A DNA stretch of 23,727 nucleotides from an uncultured Oscillospiraceae bacterium (GTDB lineage: Bacteria; Bacillota; Clostridia; Oscillospirales; Acutalibacteraceae), in the NCBI GenBank assembly GCA_910588415.1, contig CAJUPK010000019.1:1-23727 (forward strand). The letters are read 5' to 3'. This document shows positions 14,263 through 21,624 of this stretch, piece by piece. The notes under the pieces are model-generated. The model saw only the letters and a list, made by a program, of their open reading frames with translations, did no database searches and had not been told where the DNA came from. How positions within the stretch are numbered: position 1 is the stretch's first letter; each line of letters begins with the position of its first letter. A program made the translations under genes and the position numbers.

Positions 14263-15693
14263 ATGGCCCAAAAGAAAAAGGCCAAGCTTACGAAAGAAGA
14301 GCGCCGGCTGCGCCGGATAGAGGACCAGCAGAAGATGAAGGCGGAGGTAAAAGCCCATCCGGTGCTGTTTACCGTCTATGTGGTGCTGCGGGTGCTGGTG
14401 GTGGCGGTGCTGGTCCTGCAGCTGCACAACCGGGAGTATTACGATGTGTTTCTCTGCTCCCTGACCTTGCTGCTGTTCCTGATACCCAGCTTTGTGGAAC
14501 GGCGGCTGCACATTGACGTGCCCAACACGCTGGAGGTGATCATCCTTCTGTTCATCTTCTCTGCGGAAATATTGGGGGAGATACAGGAGTATTATCTGAT
14601 TTTCCCCTTTTGGGACACCATGCTGCACACCATCAACGGCTTTTTGATGGCTGCCATTGGTATTGCCATGGTGGATATTCTCAATCGGTCCCGGCGGTTC
14701 AAGGTGCGGCTGTCGCCCGTGTTTGTGGCTGTGGTGGCCTTCTGTTTTTCTATGACCATCGGCGTGCTGTGGGAGTTCTTTGAGTATGGCATGGACACCT
14801 TCTTCAACATGGACATGCAGAAGGACACCTGGGTCAGCGTGGTAAATACAGTCAGCCTGAACCCAGAGGGCAAAAACTCCCCGGTGAGCATCCCCATTGA
14901 GAGTGTGGTGGTCAACGGCCAGGAGTGGCCCGGCTACCTGGACATTGGTATTCATGACACCATGAAAGACCTGTTTGTGAATTTTATAGGCGCGGTGGTG
15001 TTTTCCCTAATTGGTATGATTTACATTATGGGCCGGGGACGGGGCCGCTTTGCCCCCCGGTTTATCCCCCGACTGAAGGAGAACGAGCTGCCCCCGCCCG
15101 AAAAGCGGGAAAAGCCGGAGGAGCGCCCCAGTCTACTGGAGCCCATCCCTTTGGAGGGGCCGGAGGAGCAGGAGGGCCCGGAGCTGATGGACCTGTACAC
15201 CAAGGACGGCAAGCCCACAGGCCATACCATACAACGGGGCGAGGGGAAGGACCGCTGGTTCACCATGGGAACCCATGTTTTTATTTATGACAACAAAGGC
15301 CGCTTTTTGCTGCAGAAGCGCAGCCAGGACAAGGAGTTCCGGCCTGGCCAGTGGGAGATTACCATGGGCCATGTGCTGGCTGGAGAATCCCCCATGGAGT
15401 GCGCGATGCGGGAAGTAAAGGAGGAGCTGGGGGTCCAGCTGCCTCTGGAAGAGTTTGTGAAAATTTACCGCTGGGTGGAGGCAGAGGCCCACATGCTTAC
15501 CGATATATTCTTTGTGCGGGCTGACCTGGAGGAGAGCACCTTGACCTTGCAGAAAGAGGAGGTCATGGGTGTGCAGTGGGTCACAAAGGCGGAAATGCTG
15601 AACCTCATCCGCCAGATGAACTATCGGACGGAGATTTACAGGACCGTGGTGGGCCAATATGTGGAGGAGTGCATTGAGGAACCCGCCTTGTGA
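14263..15693 (+). CDS. multi-pass membrane domain fused to a C-terminal NUDIX hydrolase
   Basis: 476 residues. ATG at 14263 is chosen because AAGGAGG ends eight bases upstream; the ATG at 14257 is too close to it. The N-terminus is a lysine/arginine-rich cytoplasmic helix (1-30). About six hydrophobic segments follow (about 36-53, 58-76, 88-104, 121-138, 150-170, 238-256). Conserved-looking acidic and His sites near the membrane (EILGEIQEYYLIFPFWDTMLHTINGF, GVLWEFFEYGMD, HDTMKDLFVNFIGA) match a family of uncharacterised clostridial membrane proteins. A Pro/Glu linker (about 265-305) leads to a NUDIX domain (about 307-470) of the isopentenyl-isomerase-like type, with a perfect Nudix box at 369-391 (Gx5Ex7REVKEELGV). 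The NUDIX part should hydrolyse a nucleotide or other diphosphate in the cytoplasm. The substrate is unknown. Confidence 0.85.
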   Translation: MAQKKKAKLTKEERRLRRIEDQQKMKAEVKAHPVLFTVYVVLRVLVVAVLVLQLHNREYYDVFLCSLTLLLFLIPSFVERRLHIDVPNTLEVIILLFIFSAEILGEIQEYYLIFPFWDTMLHTINGFLMAAIGIAMVDILNRSRRFKVRLSPVFVAVVAFCFSMTIGVLWEFFEYGMDTFFNMDMQKDTWVSVVNTVSLNPEGKNSPVSIPIESVVVNGQEWPGYLDIGIHDTMKDLFVNFIGAVVFSLIGMIYIMGRGRGRFAPRFIPRLKENELPPPEKREKPEERPSLLEPIPLEGPEEQEGPELMDLYTKDGKPTGHTIQRGEGKDRWFTMGTHVFIYDNKGRFLLQKRSQDKEFRPGQWEITMGHVLAGESPMECAMREVKEELGVQLPLEEFVKIYRWVEAEAHMLTDIFFVRADLEESTLTLQKEEVMGVQWVTKAEMLNLIRQMNYRTEIYRTVVGQYVEECIEEPAL

Positions 15694-15700
15694 CGGCGGT

Positions 15701-15725
15701 TCTCCCTGCCAGGGAGAGCGTTTTC
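15701..15725 (+). terminator. short hairpin after the NUDIX fusion gene, weak terminator
   Basis: TCTCCCT (15701-15707), loop GCC, AGGGAGA (15711-15717), then GCGTTTTC. A 7-bp stem with a short T run, eight bases after the stop. Some readthrough into the esterase gene is likely, as I see no clear promoter in 15726-15884. Confidence 0.45.
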
Positions 15726-15884
15726 GGACTTTCATACCAGGAGGTTGCCTGGGTAGCGGAGGGATAGTTGGCTCATCTGGCGCTGGGAGAAGGGGGCTGG
15801 GCAAGCAGGTTTTTAAGTATGGAATCTGCCGCAGAGGCAGGCTCCATTTAGAAAAAAACAAAAATACAAAAGGAGGCTGTTATT

Positions 15885-17171
15885 ATGCAAACGATCATCC
15901 AAACCAAGCAGGGCGCTGTGGAGGGCGTTAAGTCCGCTCATGGCAAGGCTGTGGTCTTCAAGGGCATCCCCTATGCCCAGCCCCCGGTGGGCGAGCTGCG
16001 CTTTTGCCGGCCCCAGGCCCACGAGTCCTGGGAGGGCGTGCGGCCCTGCAAGGAGTTTGGCCCGTCCTGTCCCCAGGCGGACCTGACTGCCATTGACTTT
16101 TATAACAAAGAGTTTTATGACGTGCCCCTGCCGCCCCTTTCGGAAGACTGCCTGTATCTGAATATCTGGACCCCGGAGAGCGCGTCGCCGGAGAGCAAGC
16201 TGCCGGTAATGTTCTGGATTCACGGCGGGGCCTTTATGCACGGCTCTGGCAGCGAGAAGGAGTTTGACGGGGAGGGCTTTGCCCAGCGGGACGTGATTCT
16301 GGTGACTATCAACTACCGGGTGAACGCCTTTGGCTTTTTTGCCCATCCGGACCTGGAGCGGGAGAACCCGGAGGGGGTCAGCGGCAATTACGGCATTTTG
16401 GACCAGATCTTTGCTCTGGGCTGGGTGCGGGAGAATATCAGCGCCTTTGGAGGCGACCCGGAGAAGATCAGCATTTTCGGCCAGTCGGCAGGGTGCATGA
16501 GCGTACAGAGCATTATCTCCTCGCCTCTGTCCCAGGGCATGATGCGGGGCGCTGTGCTGCAGAGCGGCGGCGGGCTGCGGGCTTTGGGCCGCACTGCCAC
16601 CAAAGAGCAGGCCTGGCAGGTGGGCCGGCTGCTGATGGAACATTTGGGAACTGCCACCATAAAGGAATTGCGGCAGGTGCCCGCGGAGAAGCTGCGGGAC
16701 GGGGCCTATGCAGTGGGAGAAGGCCAGGGCCTGTGCTGGACGCCCCATGTGGACGGCTGGATGCTGCCTGCCCCTGTAGACGCCCAGGCGGAAAGCGGAG
16801 GAATCCATGACATTGTCTATATGATTGGCTCTTTGGGCAATGATATCGGAGAGGGCACGCTGCTGCAGGAGGCTGGGGCCCGCTGGTGCGAGAACCAGCT
16901 GAAGCTGGGGCGCAAGCCGGCCTACTTCTACTTCTTTGACCGGAAGCTGCCTGGGGACGACGCAGGGGCTTTCCACTCTGCGGAGCTGTGGTACATCTTT
17001 GAAACGCTGGAACGCTGCTGGCGCCCCTGGGAGCCCAGAGACCGGGAGCTTGCCCAGCAGATGGCGGGATACTGGACCAATTTTGCCAAACATCTGGACC
17101 CCAACGGGCCAGGCCTGCCCGTGTGGAAGCCCTATGACCAGAAGGATGCTGGGCCCATGGTGCTGAAATAA
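15885..17171 (+). CDS. type B carboxylesterase/lipase family protein, shortened form
   Basis: 428 residues, whereas most family members have about 490-550. ATG at 15885, AGGAGG eight bases upstream. Alpha/beta-hydrolase of the COesterase family: FKGIPYAQPPVGELRF near the start, EDCLYLNIWTP, the HGGAF oxyanion hole (H113-G114-G115), NYRVNAFGFF, FGGDPEKISIFGQSAG with nucleophile S201, and GAFHSAEL with probable catalytic H364. The acidic member is probably E323, at the position expected from the B. subtilis pNB esterase. Between E323 and H364 about 50 residues of the usual lid/helical region are missing. No signal peptide, so cytoplasmic. Likely cleaves small ester or xenobiotic substrates. The family is promiscuous and the substrate is unknown. 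Confidence 0.88.
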   Translation: MQTIIQTKQGAVEGVKSAHGKAVVFKGIPYAQPPVGELRFCRPQAHESWEGVRPCKEFGPSCPQADLTAIDFYNKEFYDVPLPPLSEDCLYLNIWTPESASPESKLPVMFWIHGGAFMHGSGSEKEFDGEGFAQRDVILVTINYRVNAFGFFAHPDLERENPEGVSGNYGILDQIFALGWVRENISAFGGDPEKISIFGQSAGCMSVQSIISSPLSQGMMRGAVLQSGGGLRALGRTATKEQAWQVGRLLMEHLGTATIKELRQVPAEKLRDGAYAVGEGQGLCWTPHVDGWMLPAPVDAQAESGGIHDIVYMIGSLGNDIGEGTLLQEAGARWCENQLKLGRKPAYFYFFDRKLPGDDAGAFHSAELWYIFETLERCWRPWEPRDRELAQQMAGYWTNFAKHLDPNGPGLPVWKPYDQKDAGPMVLK

Positions 17172-17207
17172 CACTAGAAAGCATATATTAAGCATAAAAA
17201 AAGCATA

Positions 17208-17247
17208 AAAGCGGGACCCTTCCGGCGCTGCCGGGAGGTCCCGCTTT
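17208..17247. terminator. bidirectional intrinsic terminator between esterase and amidohydrolase
   Basis: AAAGCGGGACC (17208-17218) pairs perfectly with GGTCCCGCTTT (17237-17247), with an inner CCGGC/GCCGG stem. A-rich sequence precedes and T-rich sequence follows, so both converging transcripts would end in U-runs. Confidence 0.85.
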
Positions 17248-17290
17248 CTGTATGGAATAGGGAGGACTGGAGGACTTCAGGGTGCGCTGC

Positions 17291-18172
17291 CTACCCGGGA
17301 CCTAGGCCCAGAAGCTTTTGGGCGTTGTCCCCCAGGATGGCCTGTTTCTCCGACTCCTCCAGGGGCTGGGAGAGGATCCACTCCAGGGTCTCCTGCTGGC
17401 CGCTCCAGGGGCTGTCGCTGCCAAACAGCACCCGGTGGGGTCCAAAGGCTTTCACCAGCTTCATAAAGCCCGGGCCGTCCAGCAGGGGAAGGTCCTCGGG
17501 CCGGTAGTGGCCGTCATCCAAGGGGGTCATGGACCCTAGGGAAAAGCTGGTGTCTATATAGAGGCCGGAAGCCTGTCCGGCTTTTGGCTGGACATCCGGG
17601 AGCAGCGCCAGCACCTGGTCCCAGCAGCGCCAGCCCCCCATATGGGCCAGCACCAAGGTGACAGGCCCTGCTTGCGCCAGGGCGTTCCGGACCATCTCCG
17701 GGGAACAGCGCACCACCCCGGGGAAGCCCACGTCCAGCCCCGCGTGGGTCACCACCACCAGGCCCAGCTCTCCGGCCCGGCTTAAAATGCGCACATAGCA
17801 GGGGTCGTCCAGATCTACTCCCTGGTACACCGGGTGCAGCTTTATGCCCCGCAGGCCCAAGCTTTTTATCCGGGCCAGCTCATCCTGCCAGTTTTCATAG
17901 TCTGGGTGCATACAGCCAAAGGAGAGAAGGCCCGTCTCTCCGGTTTCCTGGTTGATGGCCGCGGCGGAATCGTTGATGTGCTCTACCTGCCGGGGTGCGG
18001 TGGCCACAGGCAGTACCACAGACAGGCTGAGTCCTGCTTTCTCCATGGAGGCCCGCAGGCCCTGCTGAGTGCCGTCTGTGAAAGGCCGGGTGTGGCTGGC
18101 AGCGCTGAGCTTTTCCAGGGTGGAGGCGGCAATCTTGTCTGGAAAGCAGTGCGTGTGAAAATCGATAGTCAT
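17291..18172 (-). CDS. amidohydrolase family protein (metal-dependent TIM barrel)
   Basis: 293 residues. ATG at 18172, AGGAG six bases upstream. Amidohydro_2-type (PF04909) barrel: metal-binding FHTH at strand 1 (H6, H8), GIKLHP (K111, H113), VTHAG (H143), LAHMGG (H177) and FGSDSPW (D253). All expected metal ligands are present. The family includes decarboxylases and hydrolases of the 2-amino-3-carboxymuconate-semialdehyde decarboxylase group and many uncharacterised 'predicted metal-dependent hydrolases'. The substrate cannot be named. It lies downstream of the bile salt hydrolase-like gene on the same strand with a 235-base gap. A hairpin in that gap suggests at least partial separation of the transcripts. 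Confidence 0.88.
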   Translation of the reverse strand: MTIDFHTHCFPDKIAASTLEKLSAASHTRPFTDGTQQGLRASMEKAGLSLSVVLPVATAPRQVEHINDSAAAINQETGETGLLSFGCMHPDYENWQDELARIKSLGLRGIKLHPVYQGVDLDDPCYVRILSRAGELGLVVVTHAGLDVGFPGVVRCSPEMVRNALAQAGPVTLVLAHMGGWRCWDQVLALLPDVQPKAGQASGLYIDTSFSLGSMTPLDDGHYRPEDLPLLDGPGFMKLVKAFGPHRVLFGSDSPWSGQQETLEWILSQPLEESEKQAILGDNAQKLLGLGPG

Positions 18173-18360
18173 GGTATTCTCCTGTTGCCAAAGGACTTGA
18201 AAAGATGAAGCCTACAGGCTGATTCGCTGTATAGGCCGTGGATGGTGGTGCAAACACAGGGGCGAAAGGAACCGGCCCCTTCCCTCTGGCTGGCTTTTAT
18301 AGCAGACGCACTTAAAAATCGGTACATAACGATTTCTAAGCTGAGCGGCTCTGCCGCCTG

Positions 18361-18388
18361 GTTGAAAAGAGGCCTATCTCTTTTCAAC
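18361..18388 (-). terminator. 11-bp hairpin downstream of the choloylglycine hydrolase gene
   Basis: GTTGAAAAGAG (18361-18371) pairs perfectly with CTCTTTTCAAC (18378-18388), loop GCCTAT. Located 20 bases after the hydrolase stop. No T run follows the stem, so it may be a weak terminator or an mRNA 3' stabiliser. Confidence 0.4.
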
Positions 18389-18407
18389 TGTGTTAACGAT
18401 ACAGCTC

Positions 18408-19382
18408 CTAATTCATAAACTTTATCTGCTGTGTGTCCACCATATCGTATATAGTGAGCTGCGAGGCGTTTTTATTGGCGTCCGTCATGCGCACAGCGGT
18501 CAGCTGGTTGTTTCCATAGCTCTTGTAGTAGTACACGCCCCGGGTGGCGTTGGCACAGCAGGTGTAGGTGGTCACATTGCATTTGCTGTCCTCCAGGACC
18601 ATAGAGCCCCGTACAATGGAAACCGCGTCTAAAATATGGAAGAATTGGGAGATGGAGCTGAGATCGTCCGGCTCGCAGAGGGAGTTCATTTTGCAGAAGC
18701 AGGCCCGGATGAACCGGGAGGTGGGAGAGCCGTCTCCTGGCAGGCCGAAAGCCCCCATGCCGCTGCCAAAAGCCTTTAGGTCCAGGTGAGGCGAAAAGCG
18801 GTTCTCCGCAGGCTGGCAGCTTAAGTTCATATAGCTGTTCAGGTTCATCTGGTGAAAGGGGAAAGCCGGGTTGTTGGTGAGCACGCCGGCAGGATTATCA
18901 TACACATGCAGTCCGTTTTCCGTCTGTTCTACCACCAGGCTCTCCGTGCCGTCGCTGACCATCCAGTGCAGAGGGGAGACGCCGGTGGTCTTGGAAAAGG
19001 GTACGTCAATCAGATTGAGTTTTTCTAACTCTCGCCGCAGTTCCCTTATACCGGCAAAATTGCCCAGCACCCAGGGGATCAGCTCATAGGGGGTCAGGTT
19101 GATCTTCCCTGGCAGGGGCTTGGCATAGCGGGCATTGCCGGGAAAGTTCAGCCCGGCGATGGAAAGGCCTTTCTCGTTAGTGGCCTCCGCGTACAGGGGA
19201 TAGCGGTCCATTACAGCCGCCATGCCCACCATGGCGTACCAGGTCTCAAAGTTTCCGCCGTCCCGCAGGGAAAAGGGATAGTTCCGGGGGGTGACCACCA
19301 CTTTTTCTCCAAAATGGTAGTCAATATCCATGCTTCTGCCAAAATAGGCGTCTCGGGTTTTCATTGCAATACAAGTACACAT
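18408..19382 (-). CDS. bsh: choloylglycine hydrolase family protein, probable bile salt hydrolase
   Basis: 324 residues, the usual bile salt hydrolase length. The start must be ATG at 19382, because removal of Met exposes the N-terminal nucleophile Cys2 (MCTCIAM); GGAAGGTGG lies eight bases upstream. Ntn-hydrolase residues match known enzymes: C2, R16 and D19 (FGRSMD), N79 (GLNFPG), LTNNPAF (N170/N171) and R223 (TSRFIR). AFGLPGDGSPTSRF and the C-terminal FHILDAVSIVRGS, TTYTCCAN and GVYYYKSYGNNQLTAV follow bile salt hydrolases more than penicillin V acylases. The predicted reaction is deconjugation of glycine or taurine bile salts in the cytoplasm. The GDGSPTS loop differs from the common GDLSSxS, so substrate preference may differ. 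A long hairpin-rich leader lies upstream. Confidence 0.85.
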   Translation of the reverse strand: MCTCIAMKTRDAYFGRSMDIDYHFGEKVVVTPRNYPFSLRDGGNFETWYAMVGMAAVMDRYPLYAEATNEKGLSIAGLNFPGNARYAKPLPGKINLTPYELIPWVLGNFAGIRELRRELEKLNLIDVPFSKTTGVSPLHWMVSDGTESLVVEQTENGLHVYDNPAGVLTNNPAFPFHQMNLNSYMNLSCQPAENRFSPHLDLKAFGSGMGAFGLPGDGSPTSRFIRACFCKMNSLCEPDDLSSISQFFHILDAVSIVRGSMVLEDSKCNVTTYTCCANATRGVYYYKSYGNNQLTAVRMTDANKNASQLTIYDMVDTQQIKFMN

Positions 19383-19418
19383 ACTGTCAGCCACCTTCCG
19401 GGTAAATCTCACGGAGTG

Positions 19419-20039
19419 GTATGGGAATGAGAGCAAAGGGTAAAAGTTTCGCCAGACTTTTCAAAGGCTGCGCGGCGTGGATGACGTTGGGCTTCGCCCA
19501 AGTCACGGAATTTCCCTCCATCGCGCGAAGCGCTCGCTTTTGCTACGCAAAAGTACGAGGGGAATTCCTACCTGGGCGGCTCTTTGCCATTGCGCCCTGA
19601 GGGGCGCAATGCCCGTTGACGTTGCCTGCAGCAAGTCACGGAGTTTCGTCTCTTCGCCCGACATTGCCTTCGGCAAGTCGCCGCGCTTGTTTTCCTTCGG
19701 AAAATACAGACGAAACTCCTACCCAGGCGGCATGGTGGCAGTTGGGTGGTATAAGGGATGGTTCCATGCTGGCTGGGCGGCAGCCAAGAAAGGGGTCAAG
19801 GGGAACTGGTTCCCCTTGCGTGGTGTGGAGCAGAGCTCCACGGCCTTGCCGGAGCGCGCGAACTATGCGCACGGAGGCCATAGACACGGGTCAGCGCTTT
19901 TTAGCCATTTTCTAAAGAAAATGGCTAACTTTGTCTGGCGACGTTTCTGGCGCTGCCGCGCAAGACCTTGGGGCTTTGCCCCAAGCCCCACCAGGGGCCT
20001 AACGCCCCTGGACCGCGTAATTTGCTCTCAATCTCATAC
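19419..20039 (-). other. hairpin-array element 1, probable structured leader of the bile salt hydrolase gene
   Basis: Ends are complementary: GTATGGGAATGAGAGCAAA (19419-19437) with TTTGCTCTCAATCTCATAC (20021-20039), 17 of 19 pairs. Inside lie two modules with outer stems 19507-19518/19557-19568 and 19640-19651/19708-19719, each holding two hairpins. Also present are palindromes at 19483-19504, 19618-19637 and 19660-19679, stems CAAGGGGAAC/GTTCCCCTTG (19797-19818), a 13-bp stem (19901-19928), CTTGGGGC-ttt-GCCCCAAG (19967-19985) and CCAGGGGC/GCCCCTGG (19991-20011). Bases 19990-20017 are identical to 21793-21820 in element 2. No coding sequence in 19383-20170 is convincing. On the minus strand a TATAAT sits just outside the 5' end, and the 3' end is 36 bases before the hydrolase start. 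Confidence 0.65.
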
Positions 20040-20042
20040 GCA

Positions 20043-20048
20043 ATTATA
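20043..20048 (-). promoter_or_regulatory. -10 box just upstream of element 1
   Basis: TATAAT on the minus strand. Transcription would start about seven bases on, at the outer strand of the element's closing stem. The -35 region (near 20066-20072) is poor, so this is a tentative promoter. Confidence 0.4.
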
Positions 20049-20087
20049 GTATGAGATATCCCGCGGGGCTTATTCCAGGCGGAGACG

Positions 20088-20130
20088 AAAAAAAGCCCCT
20101 GCCGTTCCAGCCAGGAACCGCAGAGGCTTT
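20088..20130 (-). terminator. intrinsic terminator of the alpha-galactosidase/zinc-ribbon operon
   Basis: A 17-bp stem with two mismatches (20114-20130 with 20092-20108), loop of five, and on the minus strand a run of seven T. Located 41 bases after the small gene's stop. Confidence 0.85.
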
Positions 20131-20170
20131 TGGATAGTCTGGGCAGGCCGGCCTTTTCAAAAGCACAGGC

Positions 20171-20374
20171 CTACCGAAACAGCGTACACTCCCCGCTCTC
20201 CCGGTAATAGCGGATGCGTTCCTCTATCTCCTCCCGGGGCACCTGAAAGTAGTCCGCCAGGCAGCCAATGCACAGAAAGTCCTCGGCCCCCCGGTTTACC
20301 AGCTTTTTGTAGATGGCCCGGTCGTCCATGCCCAAGGGCCCGCCGCACTGGCGGCAGGTGAGAAAATTGCTCAC
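20171..20374 (-). CDS. small zinc-ribbon protein coupled to the alpha-galactosidase gene
   Basis: 67 residues. The GTG start at 20374 overlaps the TGA stop of the upstream gene (GTGA), the hallmark of translational coupling; AAAGG lies about four bases upstream. Two CxxC pairs, CRQC (residues 7-10) and CIGC (35-38), should bind one zinc. GGPLGMDDRAIYKKLVNRG between them and ADYFQVPREEIEERIRYYRESGECTLF after them form a helical remainder. Similar short proteins occur in Clostridia as hypothetical proteins; I do not know a function. Cytoplasmic. A strong terminator follows directly. Confidence 0.78.
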   Translation of the reverse strand: MSNFLTCRQCGGPLGMDDRAIYKKLVNRGAEDFLCIGCLADYFQVPREEIEERIRYYRESGECTLFR

Positions 20375-21528
20375 CGGACCTTTACAACCTTGGCCCGGAA
20401 CACCTTGCAGTCATGGGGTTCTACCTGGGCGGCGTAGCGCTCGGTAAAGATGCCCTCGTTCTCATGGGTCCAGCAGTTGAACATCTCCAGTCCCATCCCT
20501 GCGGCGGCAGGAATCCCCATGTCCCAGAAGGGCAGGTTGATCTCTGCTTTCCGGTCGCCCAGGTTGAACATGCCAATGGCCAGGCTTCCATCGCTCATGG
20601 GCTTTACCAGGGACATCAGCACAGCCGGGTCGTGGCCAGGCACCATGTAGGGGCCCCGGCACTCAATATCCTGGTTGATGGCAATGATATCCGGGTTTAG
20701 CAGGGTCTCTTTGGTGGCGTCGCTCATCTTGCGGATGTCGCAGCCAATCATCAGAGGAGAGTTCATCAGGGCCCACAGGGAGAAGTGGGTGCGGTACTCC
20801 ACGTCTGTGCAGCCGCCCAGCTTGCTGCCGATAAACTCGTTGTTGCTGCCGCCGTACATGCCCACCACCAGCATGTCGATGTCATTGTGGCAGAAGGGGC
20901 CGGAGTAGGCGGTTTTGTCCAGCTGTGACAAGAACAGGTTTTTGATGGACTCCCAGCTGTCCTGAATGTCCCCGGTAGAGCGGAACAGCTGGGCTCCGCT
21001 GCCCTGAATCCAGCTCCACACATTGTCATTGCCCCAGTTGCAGGCAGAGAACAGAATGTCCCGGCCGCAGTTGCGCAGGGCCAGGCTCATGCGCTTGTAA
21101 AGCATCTCCCCGTCCATATGGCTGGGCTTATAGCAGTTGTCGTACTTCAGGTAATCCACGCCCCAGCTGGCAAAGGTGGCGGCGTCCTGGAACTCGTGCT
21201 CAAAGCTGCCGGGATAGCCTGCGCAGGTATGGGTGCCGTCGCAGGAGTACATGCCGAATTTCAGCCCTTTGCTGTGTACATAGTCGGCCACAGCCTTCAT
21301 GCCATGGGGGAACTTCTCCGGGTCTGCCACCAGCTCGCCCTGTTCGTTCCGCTGGCGCAGACTCCAGCAGTCGTCAATCACCACGTACTCATAGCCAGCG
21401 TCCTTCAAGCCGCTGCTCACCATGGCGTCAGCGGTCTCTTTGATCAAATCCTCGTTGATGGCGTGGGTAAAGGTGTTCCAGGAGTTCCACCCCATGGGAG
21501 GGGTCATGCCTAGATATTTGTCCTGCAT
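20371..21528 (-). CDS. glycoside hydrolase family 27 protein, probable alpha-galactosidase
   Basis: 385 residues. ATG at 21528, GAGGAAG seven bases upstream. GH27 (clan GH-D) signatures: TPPMGWNSWNTF at the N-terminus, VVIDDCW, KFGMYSCDGTHTCAGYPGS, YLKYDNC with nucleophile D130, ACNWGNDNVWSW, and RSTGDIQDSW with acid/base D187, then HNDIDMLVVG and SLWALMNSPLMIGCDIR. The last ~100 residues form the usual beta-sandwich (MFNLGDRKAEINL). There is no signal peptide, so it acts in the cytoplasm on imported alpha-galactosides (raffinose-type sugars or related). GH27 also contains alpha-N-acetylgalactosaminidases and isomalto-dextranases; alpha-galactosidase is the likeliest reading. No sugar transporter is next to it. 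First gene of a two-gene operon behind a structured leader. Confidence 0.93.
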   Translation of the reverse strand: MQDKYLGMTPPMGWNSWNTFTHAINEDLIKETADAMVSSGLKDAGYEYVVIDDCWSLRQRNEQGELVADPEKFPHGMKAVADYVHSKGLKFGMYSCDGTHTCAGYPGSFEHEFQDAATFASWGVDYLKYDNCYKPSHMDGEMLYKRMSLALRNCGRDILFSACNWGNDNVWSWIQGSGAQLFRSTGDIQDSWESIKNLFLSQLDKTAYSGPFCHNDIDMLVVGMYGGSNNEFIGSKLGGCTDVEYRTHFSLWALMNSPLMIGCDIRKMSDATKETLLNPDIIAINQDIECRGPYMVPGHDPAVLMSLVKPMSDGSLAIGMFNLGDRKAEINLPFWDMGIPAAAGMGLEMFNCWTHENEGIFTERYAAQVEPHDCKVFRAKVVKVR

Positions 21529-21624
21529 ACTGTATCTTCCTCTCTTGTGATAAAATGTAGGGCTGTCTTTTGGAAAAGCACGCTTTCTGGGGGGGTAAAA
21601 CTTTTCTCTCCGTTCGCAGAGAGC

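Noticed and set aside
19477..20049. Long plus-strand open frame across element 1
   Set aside because: It is made of hairpin repeats, has no family resemblance and the composition follows the palindromes; no ribosome site.
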